64,000 nucleotides of DNA. Source: Pannonibacter sp. SL95. Lineage in GTDB: Bacteria > Pseudomonadota > Alphaproteobacteria > Rhizobiales > Stappiaceae. A program made the position numbers and the translations under genes. The stretch spans positions 1,054,001-1,118,000 of the forward strand of contig NZ_JAPPRC010000006.1 of assembly GCF_026672425.1 (NCBI RefSeq). Direction: 5' to 3'. Shown in pieces: positions 48,737 through 58,228 of this stretch (its first letter is position 1; every line of letters starts with the position of its first letter). The notes below the pieces were generated by a model. The model saw only the letters and a list, made by a program, of their open reading frames with translations, was not told the origin of the DNA and did not search any database.

Positions 48737-49993
48737 ATGAGTTTCCGACGTAAAAGGTTGTTAATTGTCGGGCCGGGAACCGAGCTCTACAGAGGTTACA
48801 TTCTGAAATCGTTGCGACAAAAATACGACCTGGTCATTCTGTCTGCGGACGAAGCTTCCTGGGCGCAGCCTTTTGCCGAAAAGGTTTGCTACTTCGACAA
48901 TTCAAATCCAAACCAAAGTATTTTCAGCGTTTCAAGGGCTCTCGCTGCGGAATACAGGATCGACGGCGTGCTGACTTGTGAGGAGCGCTTTGTGGAATTT
49001 GCATCGGCCATTGCGTTTGAGTTGCGATTGAACGGCAACAGTTTGGAAACAGCGATGGCGTGCAGGGACAAGCACAAAATGCGTCAGCGGTTTGCTGCCG
49101 CCTCAGTGCCATCAGCAAAAAGCTTGCTGGCACGCACAAAAAAAGACATGCATGCCGCAGCTGAAGAAATTGGGTATCCAGTGGTCGTGAAGCCGCGAGA
49201 CATGAGCGGGAGTCTAGGGGTTCAGCTGATCGACAATCAAGCTGAACTGGAGCTCAGCTATCAAATGATCCTCAAAATTGTCGGTGAGGAGGGCTTGGCC
49301 AGAAAAGGTGTCCTGATTGAAGAATACCTGAGTGGCCCGGAAGTCAGTGTCGAATGCGCTGTGGTAGATGGAAAAGTTGAAATAGTCGGCATGACGCACA
49401 AGGCGCTTGGATTTGCGCCGTTTTTTGAAGAGTTGGGACACGTGGTCTCCCCCAACAATTGCGTTTCGGAAGCCGCGGAGATCTCTGCGGTGGTTTGCTC
49501 GGCGCATGCTGCACTTGGTATCTGCACAGGTGTGACGCATGCAGAACTCCGGTTGACCGAAGCCGGGGCCCGCATGATTGAGATCGCTTTGCGACTTGGA
49601 GGCGATCGCATTCCGCAATTGGTTCATATTTCGACCGGAGTGGATCTTGCGTTGCTTTCAGGCGATATCGCCTCGCGAAGCGAAGCTGACTTCGTTGCGA
49701 AACGGGCCAGATGTGCCGCAATAAGATTTGTTTACCCTGAGTATGATTGCGTCGTGAAGAGCTTGCCGGAGAATAGATCTCTCGTGGATATCAAAGGAGT
49801 AACGGAGTTCTCGTGGTGCGCGGCTGAAAATAAGGTTCACTTGCTACCACCGAGGGGGTTCCTGTCGCGTTTGGCGTTAATCGTAGCGGAAGGAGAAACG
49901 GTGTCAGAATGCGAGGCCACACTTGAAGCAGCCATGAGCGTCCTGAAGATAGACGTTGAAGCTGTCAGGCAGATCGAAGAGCAACTGATTTGA
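48737..49993 (+). CDS. ATP-grasp family ligase
   Basis: A 418-residue protein. The N-terminal pre-ATP-grasp Rossmann part starts RRKRLLIVGPGTELYRGYI. The ATP-grasp core follows: DKHKMRQRF, YPVVVKPRDMSGSLGVQLI (nucleotide-binding loop with VVKP), LIEEYLSGPEVSVECAV and EIALRLGGDRIP. Such carboxylate-amine ligases (L-amino-acid ligase/carbamoyl-phosphate-synthase-like) activate a carboxylate as acyl-phosphate and join it to an amine. The ATG at 48737 has a strong AGGGGAGG site; the frame extends further upstream without a better start. It is divergent from the PPTase. It may tailor the peptide or make a building block with the decarboxylase; this is inference. Confidence 0.85.
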   Translation: MSFRRKRLLIVGPGTELYRGYILKSLRQKYDLVILSADEASWAQPFAEKVCYFDNSNPNQSIFSVSRALAAEYRIDGVLTCEERFVEFASAIAFELRLNGNSLETAMACRDKHKMRQRFAAASVPSAKSLLARTKKDMHAAAEEIGYPVVVKPRDMSGSLGVQLIDNQAELELSYQMILKIVGEEGLARKGVLIEEYLSGPEVSVECAVVDGKVEIVGMTHKALGFAPFFEELGHVVSPNNCVSEAAEISAVVCSAHAALGICTGVTHAELRLTEAGARMIEIALRLGGDRIPQLVHISTGVDLALLSGDIASRSEADFVAKRARCAAIRFVYPEYDCVVKSLPENRSLVDIKGVTEFSWCAAENKVHLLPPRGFLSRLALIVAEGETVSECEATLEAAMSVLKIDVEAVRQIEEQLI

Positions 49994-50034
49994 GCGTCAA
50001 TACTGGCTAACCCCTTTGACGCTCCTGAATAATA
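49992..50034 (+). terminator. inverted repeat after the ATP-grasp gene
   Basis: GAGCGTCAA (49992-50000) is matched by TTGACGCTC (50026-50034), starting inside the stop codon. The loop is 25 bases and no T-run follows, so it is only a terminator candidate. Confidence 0.35.
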
Positions 50035-50137
50035 CCGGGTCACTTTAGCTAAATCAACAAATCCCTTTGGGGCGTTGTCCGATGGCGGCAAGTATAGATG
50101 GTTGCGCGCTTCCGCAACAAATGTGCTCCTCGGGATC

Positions 50138-51208
50138 TCATGCACTGCTGATTGCGAGGTCTAAACCGCCCCAGTTGGCATATTTATCCCCGGATTCACG
50201 AATGTGGGTGTAGCGCTTGAGGCTAACCCACGACCGATGACCACTAACTGCCGCGACGTGCGGAATGTTCCAGCCCATCTCAAATAGGCGGGAAATGCCC
50301 TCGTGCCGTAGATCGTGGAAGTGCAAATCATCGATGCCAAGCAGCTTGCAAGCGCGGGTAAAATTCGCCGTTATGGCATCGGCCGAGTAAGGGAATATCT
50401 CGGCTTTATTTTGGGGCATGCTTTCAATGACCTGAATGGCTTCGACTGTGAGGTCGACCCACGTATCATTCCCGATCTTCTCACTAGGGTGCTTCATGTC
50501 GCGCACGAGCACGCGCTTGTGCTGGCTCTGGTAGTCGTCCCAACCGATTTGCGTGACTTCGGTTTGTCTCCGGGTCGAGAAGAGCGCGAACGCGATGACC
50601 TTGTGCATTGGCATGGCTTGGGGGGTCTTCTTGCGGCGTTCAATAAAGTGAGCCAGCAGCTTGTCGAGTTCTTCCAGAGTTGGTCGCCTATCGCGCTTAA
50701 CGGATCGTGAAATGATGCCCATACGGCGTGCGACCGTAATCGCATCTTTCATTTCCCGATCATCTAGCCGGTAGTCCCACATCGGTCGCGCGATGGCGAA
50801 GATCGCAGCGAGATGACTGGCATAGTTGCCCACTGTCTGGGGCTGGCTCGTCAGCGATTGAAGAAATTCAATGATGTCCTTCGACTTGATAGTGGAGCAG
50901 GGCACATCGGCTATCGGGTAGTTCTTGATCGCTCTGAGCACCTGCGCCTTCGTTCGCCCAATCTCCTTAATGGATTCTAGGGTGTATCTGTCGATGGCCT
51001 TTGCTAGTGTCGGATCGGCAGTCTTGACTTCGTCGATGGCCCCTGGCTTCGCGAGCTCACGCTCCCTCTTTTTCATCCAAGCCGCCGCAGCCGGACGTCT
51101 GTCAAATGTCTCCGTCTCGTGATAGGTTGCGCCATCCCGCATAACCCGCACTCGCGCCATGTAGCCGACGCTGCCGTCTTTGCGCTTGCGCGCGGTAATT
51201 GTGCCCAC
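50138..51208 (-). CDS. tyrosine-recombinase integrase of the island
   Basis: A 356-residue phage-type integrase. The N-terminal arm-binding part has KRKDGSVGYMARVRV, a SAM-like core-binding domain spans about 60-165, and the catalytic domain holds the first Arg in STRRQTEVTQIGW, the H-x-x-R box in FHDLRHEGISR, GHRSW and the nucleophile Tyr in SLKRYTHI. It lies 112 bp from the intact dusA and about 175 bp from the attR core and is transcribed away from it, the usual position for dusA-specific integrases. It catalyses insertion and excision at dusA. No excisionase gene was recognised. Confidence 0.95.
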   Translation of the reverse strand: MGTITARKRKDGSVGYMARVRVMRDGATYHETETFDRRPAAAAWMKKRERELAKPGAIDEVKTADPTLAKAIDRYTLESIKEIGRTKAQVLRAIKNYPIADVPCSTIKSKDIIEFLQSLTSQPQTVGNYASHLAAIFAIARPMWDYRLDDREMKDAITVARRMGIISRSVKRDRRPTLEELDKLLAHFIERRKKTPQAMPMHKVIAFALFSTRRQTEVTQIGWDDYQSQHKRVLVRDMKHPSEKIGNDTWVDLTVEAIQVIESMPQNKAEIFPYSADAITANFTRACKLLGIDDLHFHDLRHEGISRLFEMGWNIPHVAAVSGHRSWVSLKRYTHIRESGDKYANWGGLDLAISSA

Positions 51209-51220
51209 TATCGCTTCCTC

Positions 51221-51290
51221 ATTTGGTACGTGGGGATTTTATTTGGTACATTGTGCCAAGTCCAGCTTCGAAATCGGCGGATTTGGTACA
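51221..51290. repeat. three ATTTGGTAC repeats inside attR (putative integrase arm sites)
   Basis: Copies are at 51221-51229, 51241-51249 and 51281-51289, spaced 20 and 40 bp. The reverse complement motif occurs at the other end of the island (1916-1929). They lie between the integrase start and the dusA start, so they may also act in integrase autoregulation or dusA expression. Confidence 0.55.
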
Positions 51291-51319
51291 AAACGAGCGT
51301 GAACAAGACGGAGAGAAAA

Positions 51320-52387
51320 GTGGCGCAAGAGCCTGATAAAAAAGGAAAAATAATATATTTCAAGGCTCCGATATTCGCCGTCGCCCCCATGATGGACTGG
51401 ACTGACCGGCATTGCCGCATGTTCCACCGGCAGTTTTCGGCCCGGGCGCTGCTCTATACCGAGATGGTGACGACCGGGGCGGTGATCCATGGCGACCGGG
51501 AGAAGCTGCTTGGCTTCAGCGCTGGCGAGCATCCGGTGGCCTGTCAGCTGGGCGGATCGGATCCGCGCGAGCTGGCGGACGCGGCGAAGATCGCCGAGGA
51601 CTGGGGCTATGACGAGATCAACCTGAATGTCGGCTGCCCGTCCGACCGGGTGCAGTCCGGCCGGTTTGGCGCCTGCCTGATGCTGGAGCCGGAGCTGGTG
51701 GCCGAGGGCGTGGCGGCGATGAAGGCGGCGGTGCGCGTGCCCGTCACCGTCAAGTGCCGCATCGGCGTCGACGAGCAGGACCCGGAGGAGGCGCTGGACC
51801 GGCTGGCCGACCGGGTGGTGGACGCCGGGGTCGATGCCCTGTGGGTGCATGCGCGAAAGGCCTGGCTGCAGGGGCTGAGCCCGAAGGAAAACCGCGATAT
51901 CCCGCCGCTCGACTATGGCCGGGTGCACCGGCTGAAGGCGCGGCTGCCGGGGCTGTTCATCGGCATCAACGGCGGCATCGCGACGCTGGACGAGGCGATT
52001 GCCGTGATGCAGGGGCTGGACGGGGTGATGCTGGGCCGGGCCGCCTATCACGATCCGGCGCTGATGGGCGCTGTCGACCGGCGGATCTACGGCGAGACGA
52101 CCGCGGATGTGAGCCCTCGGGCGGCCATCGAGGCCTATGTGCCCTATATCGAGGCGGAACTGGCGCGGGGCGTGCGGCTTGCCCATATCACCCGCCACAT
52201 GCTGGGTGCCTTCACCGCTGTGCCCGGCGCAAGGCTCTTCCGGCGCATCCTGACTGTCGAGGGCGTGAAGCCGGGGGCCGGGATCTCCGTGCTGTTTGAG
52301 GCGCTGAATGCCATGGACGAGGCAGCGGCGCGGGCGGCGGAACAGGCAGAAGCCCGGCAGGGCGGCGAGGCTGTGGCTGAGGCCTGA
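51320..52387 (+). CDS. dusA: tRNA-dihydrouridine synthase A with island-supplied start
   Basis: DusA reduces uridine 20/20a in tRNA using FMN and NADPH. Motifs: VAPMMDWTDRHCRMFHRQ at the N-terminus, LLYTEMVTTGAV, CQLGGSDP, INLNVGCPSDRV with the catalytic Cys, VKCRIGVDEQD, WVHARKAWLQGLSPKENRDIPPLDY, and GINGGI. The N-terminal residues before about APIFAVAPMM come from island DNA, replacing the host start now stranded at 1776. The GTG at 51320 was chosen for the GGAGAG site just upstream; a GTG at 51299 is in frame too. About 355 residues, so the enzyme is kept whole after integration. Confidence 0.95.
   Translation: MAQEPDKKGKIIYFKAPIFAVAPMMDWTDRHCRMFHRQFSARALLYTEMVTTGAVIHGDREKLLGFSAGEHPVACQLGGSDPRELADAAKIAEDWGYDEINLNVGCPSDRVQSGRFGACLMLEPELVAEGVAAMKAAVRVPVTVKCRIGVDEQDPEEALDRLADRVVDAGVDALWVHARKAWLQGLSPKENRDIPPLDYGRVHRLKARLPGLFIGINGGIATLDEAIAVMQGLDGVMLGRAAYHDPALMGAVDRRIYGETTADVSPRAAIEAYVPYIEAELARGVRLAHITRHMLGAFTAVPGARLFRRILTVEGVKPGAGISVLFEALNAMDEAAARAAEQAEARQGGEAVAEA
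51383..51402. other. attR core of the dusA-integrated island
   Basis: Identical over 20 bases to attL (1845-1864). It lies within the codons for APMMDWT of the intact dusA. Together the two cores mark an island of about 49.5 kb. Confidence 0.8.
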
Positions 52388-52399
52388 ACCTTTGAAAGG

Positions 52400-53953
<1,554 letters not shown>

Positions 53954-54047
53954 GCCGCCCCTGAACACTAAGGTTGTGACTTGATTGACGGAATGAATCC
54001 GGTTCGAGTGTTCTGGCTCATCAACCCTTAAGAAGCGGCTCAAGGAC

Positions 54048-54734
54048 TTGGTTAACAAAGGGAAAACCGCACTGGAGACGAGCCCTGACACCACCGGGGT
54101 CGTGGGGCGGGGTGGTCTTTGCGGGCTGGCTGCCGAGATCAGCCAGTGCCGGATCTGCCGCGATCAACCGGCCGGCCCTGCACTTGCGCATGAGCCCAGA
54201 CCCGTCGCCCGGCTGTCTGAGACGGCGCGCGTGCTGATTGCCGGTCAGGCTCCGGGCACCCGTGTGCATGCATCTGGCCTGCCGTTTACCGACCCCTCGG
54301 GCGAGCGGCTGCGCGACTGGATGGGGATCGGGCCAGAGGTGTTTTATGACCCGGCGCGGATCGCGATCCTGCCCATGGGGCTTTGCTTTCCCGGTCTTGA
54401 TGCCAAGGGCGGCGACCTGCCGCCCCGCAAGGAATGCCGGAAGACCTGGCACGACCGCATCCTGGCGGCGATGCCGCAGGTCAGGCTCGTGCTGGCAATC
54501 GGACAATATGCGCAGGCCTACCATCTGGGTCCGTTGCGGCGGTCCGGACTGACGCAGACCGTGGCAGCCTGGCGCGACATCCTGGCCGAGACATCGGCCC
54601 GGGGCGGGCCAGAAATCCTGCCTCTGCCGCATCCCTCCTGGCGCAACAATGCCTGGCTGAAGCGGCATCCCTGGTTTGAGAGCGACCTGCTTGCCGACCT
54701 GCGCCGCCGCATTGTGCAGCAGCTTGGGCGATAG
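54048..54734 (+). CDS. uracil-DNA glycosylase superfamily protein
   Basis: About 228 residues. Conserved elements are VLIAGQAPGTRVHASGLPF (motif A-like water-activating loop, GQAPG), FTDPSGERLRDWMG, ILPMGLCFPG, LVLAIGQYAQAY, and PLPHPSWRNN (motif B-like leucine loop, here HPSWRN). This pattern is typical of the uracil-DNA-glycosylase-like family common in alphaproteobacteria; glycosylase activity of this subfamily is not certain. Two N-terminal cysteines (CGLAAEISQCRIC) may be structural or metal-binding. The start is unclear: the frame opens with TTG at 54048 and has no ATG before the domain, so a later GTG at about 54102 is possible. It is divergent from the histidine kinase gene. Confidence 0.8.
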   Translation: MVNKGKTALETSPDTTGVVGRGGLCGLAAEISQCRICRDQPAGPALAHEPRPVARLSETARVLIAGQAPGTRVHASGLPFTDPSGERLRDWMGIGPEVFYDPARIAILPMGLCFPGLDAKGGDLPPRKECRKTWHDRILAAMPQVRLVLAIGQYAQAYHLGPLRRSGLTQTVAAWRDILAETSARGGPEILPLPHPSWRNNAWLKRHPWFESDLLADLRRRIVQQLGR

Positions 54735-54888
54735 CGGCGCAAATCCGTTCCGGATCGTGGGTGTTTCAGGCATCGTCCTGCAAGCGTTTGGCGCCCGCAG
54801 GCTCTTGCTGGAAACAGAATTCTAATGCTTCTGTGATCGTCTGGAACGGACCGATTCACCGGCTTTCGACAAGCCCGGAGACGCAAGC

Positions 54889-55374
54889 ATGATTGACCGC
54901 ATCGACCGGCGTATTCTCTCCATCCTGCAGGAGGATTGCACCATTCCCGTGGCCGAGATCGGCCGTAGGGTCGGGCTGTCGACCACGCCCTGCTGGCGCC
55001 GCATCCAGAAGATGGAAGAGGACGGGGTGATCACCGGACGGGTGGCCTTGCTCGATCCGGCCAAGATCAATGTCAATGTGACGGCCTTCGTTGCCATCAC
55101 CACCAACCAGCACACGGAAGACTGGCTGAAGAAGTTCGCTGACGTGATCCGCGAGTTCCCGGAAGTGGTGGAGTTTTACCGCATGGCAGGGCAGGTGGAC
55201 TATCTGCTGCGCGTCACCGTGCCGGATATCGCCGCCTATGACGCCTTCTACAAGCGGCTGATCGCGAAGATCGATATCACCGACGTATCGACGACCTTCG
55301 CGATGGAGCAGATCAAGTACACGACCGAACTGCCGCTTGGGTATATTCCGGTGGAGAAGACACGGCCGGAGTGA
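54889..55374 (+). CDS. Lrp/AsnC family transcriptional regulator
   Basis: A 161-residue protein of standard Lrp length. The N-terminal HTH is IDRIDRRILSILQEDCTIPVAEIGRRVGLSTTPCWRRIQKME, and the C-terminal RAM ligand-binding domain spans about 65-150 (VAITTNQHTEDWLKKFADV, YRMAGQVDYLLRVTVPD). Such regulators respond to amino acids. A nearby amino-acid transporter (56559-59008) is a possible target, but the sequence does not prove this. The ATG at 54889 matches the family N-terminus. Confidence 0.9.
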   Translation: MIDRIDRRILSILQEDCTIPVAEIGRRVGLSTTPCWRRIQKMEEDGVITGRVALLDPAKINVNVTAFVAITTNQHTEDWLKKFADVIREFPEVVEFYRMAGQVDYLLRVTVPDIAAYDAFYKRLIAKIDITDVSTTFAMEQIKYTTELPLGYIPVEKTRPE

Positions 55375-55414
55375 GGGTGAGGTTATCTATCGCTCTGCCA
55401 CTTATTCACGGGCC

Positions 55415-55524
55415 GTCATCCCCGCCTTGTGCGGGGATCTTCTTTTGGGCTGGCTCCAAGGTGGCGTGATGAGCGCTTGTCGGGGGGATACGCAGAATGG
55501 ATCCCCGCACAAGGCGGGGATGAC
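55415..55524. repeat. 25-bp perfect inverted repeat with 60-bp spacer (REP-like element)
   Basis: The arm at 55415-55439 (GTCATCCCCGCC...GGATC) is the exact reverse complement of 55500-55524. Each arm is itself a hairpin, CCCCGC-CTTGT-GCGGGG. It lies between the converging Lrp and oxidoreductase genes. The GC-rich core and position fit the repetitive palindromes found in intergenic DNA of many alphaproteobacteria; it may also act as a bidirectional terminator. Confidence 0.75.
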
Positions 55525-55625
55525 TTCGGAGGTAACCCAAACCACCGCGCTCAACTCCTTGTCGCCTCTCCCTCCGCAGGAGCGACGAGGGGCGCGGGGT
55601 TGGTTCCGGCCCCCCAACCCCATCC

Positions 55626-56507
55626 TCAGTCCTTCTTCACGCCATCGAGCCGCGCGATCAGGCTTGACGTGTCCCAGCGGTTGCCGCCCATGGCCTGGAC
55701 GTCGCCGTAGAACTGGTCGACGAGGGCGGTCAGCGGCAGGCGGGCGCCGGTGGCCTTGGCTGTGCCGAGCACGATGCCGAGGTCCTTGCGCATCCAGTCG
55801 ACAGCAAAGCCGAACTCGAACTTGCCCGCTGCCATGGTCTCCCAGCGGTTTTCCATTTGCCAGGACTGGGCCGCACCGCCGCGGATGGCCGAGATGACGG
55901 CGGGGACATCGAGGCCGGCCTGCTTGGCAAAGTGAATGGCTTCCGCCAGCCCCTGGACCACACCGGCAATGCAGATCTGGTTGACCATCTTGGTCAGCTG
56001 GCCAGCACCAACCGGACCCATCAGGCCGACGAACTTGGCAAAGCACTCGATGACCGGCTTCGCCTGTTCGAAAACGTCCGCGTCGCCGCCGCACATGACG
56101 GTGAGAATGCCCTTTTCCGCCCCGGCCTGGCCGCCGGAGACCGGTGCGTCGATGAAATGGGAGCCGCGTGCGGCAGCCGCAGCGCCGAGTTCCCTTGCGA
56201 CTTCGGCCGAGGCCGTGGTGTGGTCGATGAACACCGCGCCGGCCTTCAGGCCATGGAACGCGCCATCCGGGCCGGTGGTGACGGCGCGCAGGTCGTCGTC
56301 ATTGCCGACGCAGGCGAAGACGAAGTCGCAGCCCTCGGCAGCCTCACGCGGGGTCGCAGCCGCCTTGCCGCCATGGTCAGTGACCCATTTGTCCGCCTTG
56401 GCGCGGGTGCGGTTGTAGACCGTCACCTCGTGGCCACCGCGCGAGGCGAGATAGCCGGCCATGGGGTAGCCCATGACGCCCAAGCCGATGAATGCCACCT
56501 TGGCCAT
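55626..56507 (-). CDS. 3-hydroxyisobutyrate dehydrogenase family NAD(P)-dependent oxidoreductase
   Basis: A 293-residue beta-hydroxyacid dehydrogenase. The Rossmann motif is VAFIGLGVMGYPMAGYL (G-x-G-x-x-G). DAPVSGGQAGAEKGILTVMCGG is the substrate-binding signature, GAGQLTKMVNQ carries the catalytic Lys, and KDLGIVLGTAKATG closes the C-terminal helical domain. Family members oxidise 3-hydroxyisobutyrate or reduce tartronate semialdehyde; the substrate here is undetermined. The ATG at 56507 has GGAG upstream. It follows the permease gene by 51 bp on the same strand and may be the last gene of the uptake operon. Confidence 0.88.
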   Translation of the reverse strand: MAKVAFIGLGVMGYPMAGYLASRGGHEVTVYNRTRAKADKWVTDHGGKAAATPREAAEGCDFVFACVGNDDDLRAVTTGPDGAFHGLKAGAVFIDHTTASAEVARELGAAAAARGSHFIDAPVSGGQAGAEKGILTVMCGGDADVFEQAKPVIECFAKFVGLMGPVGAGQLTKMVNQICIAGVVQGLAEAIHFAKQAGLDVPAVISAIRGGAAQSWQMENRWETMAAGKFEFGFAVDWMRKDLGIVLGTAKATGARLPLTALVDQFYGDVQAMGGNRWDTSSLIARLDGVKKD

Positions 56508-56558
56508 GATCAACTCCACATGTCTTGAGAGCCGGGCTCGCGTCCCGGCGATCGGGGA

Positions 56559-57383
56559 TTATTCGCTGCGCACCAGATGCCGGGTCAGACGCTGTTCCAG
56601 CTTTTCCCAGACCTGGCGCAGGGCCTCCACCATGATCAGATAGATCACGGCGGCCCAGATGTAAGCCTGGAAGTCGAAGCTGCGCGAATAGGCGCGGCGC
56701 GTCTCGCCCATCAGGTCGAAGATGGTGACAATCGCCGCAATCGCCGAGCCCTTCAGCATCAGGATGATCTCGTTGCCATAGGGGCGCAGCGCCGTGATCA
56801 GGGCTTGCGGCAGGATGATCTTGAAGAAGATCACATTGCGGCTGAGACCCAGCGCCTGTCCGCCTTCCCACTGACCGCGCGCCACATTGAGCACCGCGCC
56901 GCGCAGGATCTCGGCCTGGTAGGCGGCCGTGTTGAGGGCGAAGGCCAGCAGGACGCAGTACCACGCCTCACGGAAGAACCACCAAAGGCCAACGGTTTCA
57001 AAGGCTTCGCGGAAGGTGCCGACGCCGTAGTAGAACAGGAAAGTCTGCGCCAGCAGCGGCGTGCCTCGGAAGAAATAGACATAGCCATAGGCAATGCCCG
57101 ACAGGATCCGGTTCGTGGAATTGCGCGCCAGGGCGACCGGAACCGACAGCAGCGCGCCGGCGACAACCGAAATGACCACCAGTTCCAGCGTGATGAGCAG
57201 GCCGGAAAGATACTTCGGCGCATAGTTGGCGACGAACTCGCTGCCGATGTTGTTGAACAGATACAGCAGCAGGAAGGCGAAGGACACGATCCACAGCGCC
57301 ATGAGCACGTGGCCGGTGATGCGGGCTGCCGTCCATGGGCGCGGCGGCACGGGCGGGCGGATTGCGGTGGACCCGGATGTCAT
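56559..57383 (-). CDS. polar amino-acid ABC transporter permease (HisM-like)
   Basis: A 274-residue inner-membrane permease with about five transmembrane segments (VLMALWIVSFAFLLLYLF, SGLLITLELVVISVVAGALL). The EAA loop that docks the ATPase is visible as GGQALGLSRNVIFFKIILPQAL, and YVYFFRGTPLLAQTFL is the typical mid-region. Its start overlaps the stop of the upstream permease (ATGA). It forms a heterodimer with that partner. Confidence 0.9.
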   Translation of the reverse strand: MTSGSTAIRPPVPPRPWTAARITGHVLMALWIVSFAFLLLYLFNNIGSEFVANYAPKYLSGLLITLELVVISVVAGALLSVPVALARNSTNRILSGIAYGYVYFFRGTPLLAQTFLFYYGVGTFREAFETVGLWWFFREAWYCVLLAFALNTAAYQAEILRGAVLNVARGQWEGGQALGLSRNVIFFKIILPQALITALRPYGNEIILMLKGSAIAAIVTIFDLMGETRRAYSRSFDFQAYIWAAVIYLIMVEALRQVWEKLEQRLTRHLVRSE

Positions 57384-58093
57384 CGTGCAGCCTCCCCACG
57401 CTTGGACCAGCGCTCGATGCGGGCAAGGCCGGTGGAGGAGATCATGGCCAGCACCAGATAGATGAGGCAGGCCAGGCCATAGAACAGGAAGGGTTCCTTG
57501 GTGATGCGTGCGGCAACGCCGGTCTGGCGCACAACGTCAGCGAGCCCGATGGTGGAGACGAGCGAGGTTTCCTTGAGCAGGATCAGCCAGAGGTTGGACA
57601 GCGCCGGCAGCGCCAGACGGATCAGCTGCGGCAGGATCACGTGGCGCATGGTCAGGAACTTGTTGAGGCCAAGCGCCTGGCTGCCCTCATACTGGCCGCG
57701 CGGGATGCCGCGAAACGCCGACAGGAAGGCCTCGCTGGCGTAGGACGAGAACACCAGCGTCAGCGCGATCATGCCGGCGACGAAACTGTTGACCTCGATC
57801 GTGAGACCGGAGCCCATCGCCTCGGCGAGGCTCTTCACCGCGATCTGCACGCCGAAATAGACCAGGAACAGGGTCAAAAGCTCGGGCAGGCCACGGAAGA
57901 TTGTGGTGTAGATGCCCGCCGCCAGCCGCAGCGAGGGTTCGCGCGAGTTCTTGGCAAGGGCGAGCAGGAAACCGGCGACAAGCCCAAAGGGCAGGGTCGC
58001 AAGGCCGAGGGACACCGTGACGAGAATGCCGGATGCGATCTCGTCGCCCCAGCCGTCGGGTCCGAAGGAGAGAAGTGTCAGGACCTCGGTCAT
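57380..58093 (-). CDS. polar amino-acid ABC transporter permease (HisQ-like)
   Basis: A 237-residue permease. Family segments are SLGLATLPFGLVAGFLLAL, YTTIFRGLPELLTLFLVYFG and the EAA loop GSQALGLNKFLTMRHVILPQLI. The ATG at 58093 was chosen because the first transmembrane region follows it closely and upstream codons do not resemble the family. It is coupled to the HisM-like gene by a 4-nt overlap and lies 135 bp downstream of the binding-protein gene. Confidence 0.88.
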   Translation of the reverse strand: MTEVLTLLSFGPDGWGDEIASGILVTVSLGLATLPFGLVAGFLLALAKNSREPSLRLAAGIYTTIFRGLPELLTLFLVYFGVQIAVKSLAEAMGSGLTIEVNSFVAGMIALTLVFSSYASEAFLSAFRGIPRGQYEGSQALGLNKFLTMRHVILPQLIRLALPALSNLWLILLKETSLVSTIGLADVVRQTGVAARITKEPFLFYGLACLIYLVLAMISSTGLARIERWSKRGEAAR

Positions 58094-58188
58094 CGTATGA
58101 ACTGGAAGCCATGGGTCTGGCTGGCAGCAGACGCCGCGCAGCACCGGAAATGCGACAACCGGACCTGCCCGCCAAGCCGCGGGCCGAA

Positions 58189-58210
58189 GCCGGCGGGTTG
58201 CCCCGCCGGC
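58189..58210 (-). terminator. hairpin between binding-protein and permease genes
   Basis: GCCGGCGG (58189-58196) pairs with CCGCCGGC (58203-58210) across a 6-base loop. No T-run follows. Such hairpins after binding-protein genes commonly protect the upstream mRNA, giving more binding protein than permease. Confidence 0.5.
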
Positions 58211-58228
58211 ACCGGTCAGGTTTCAGGA

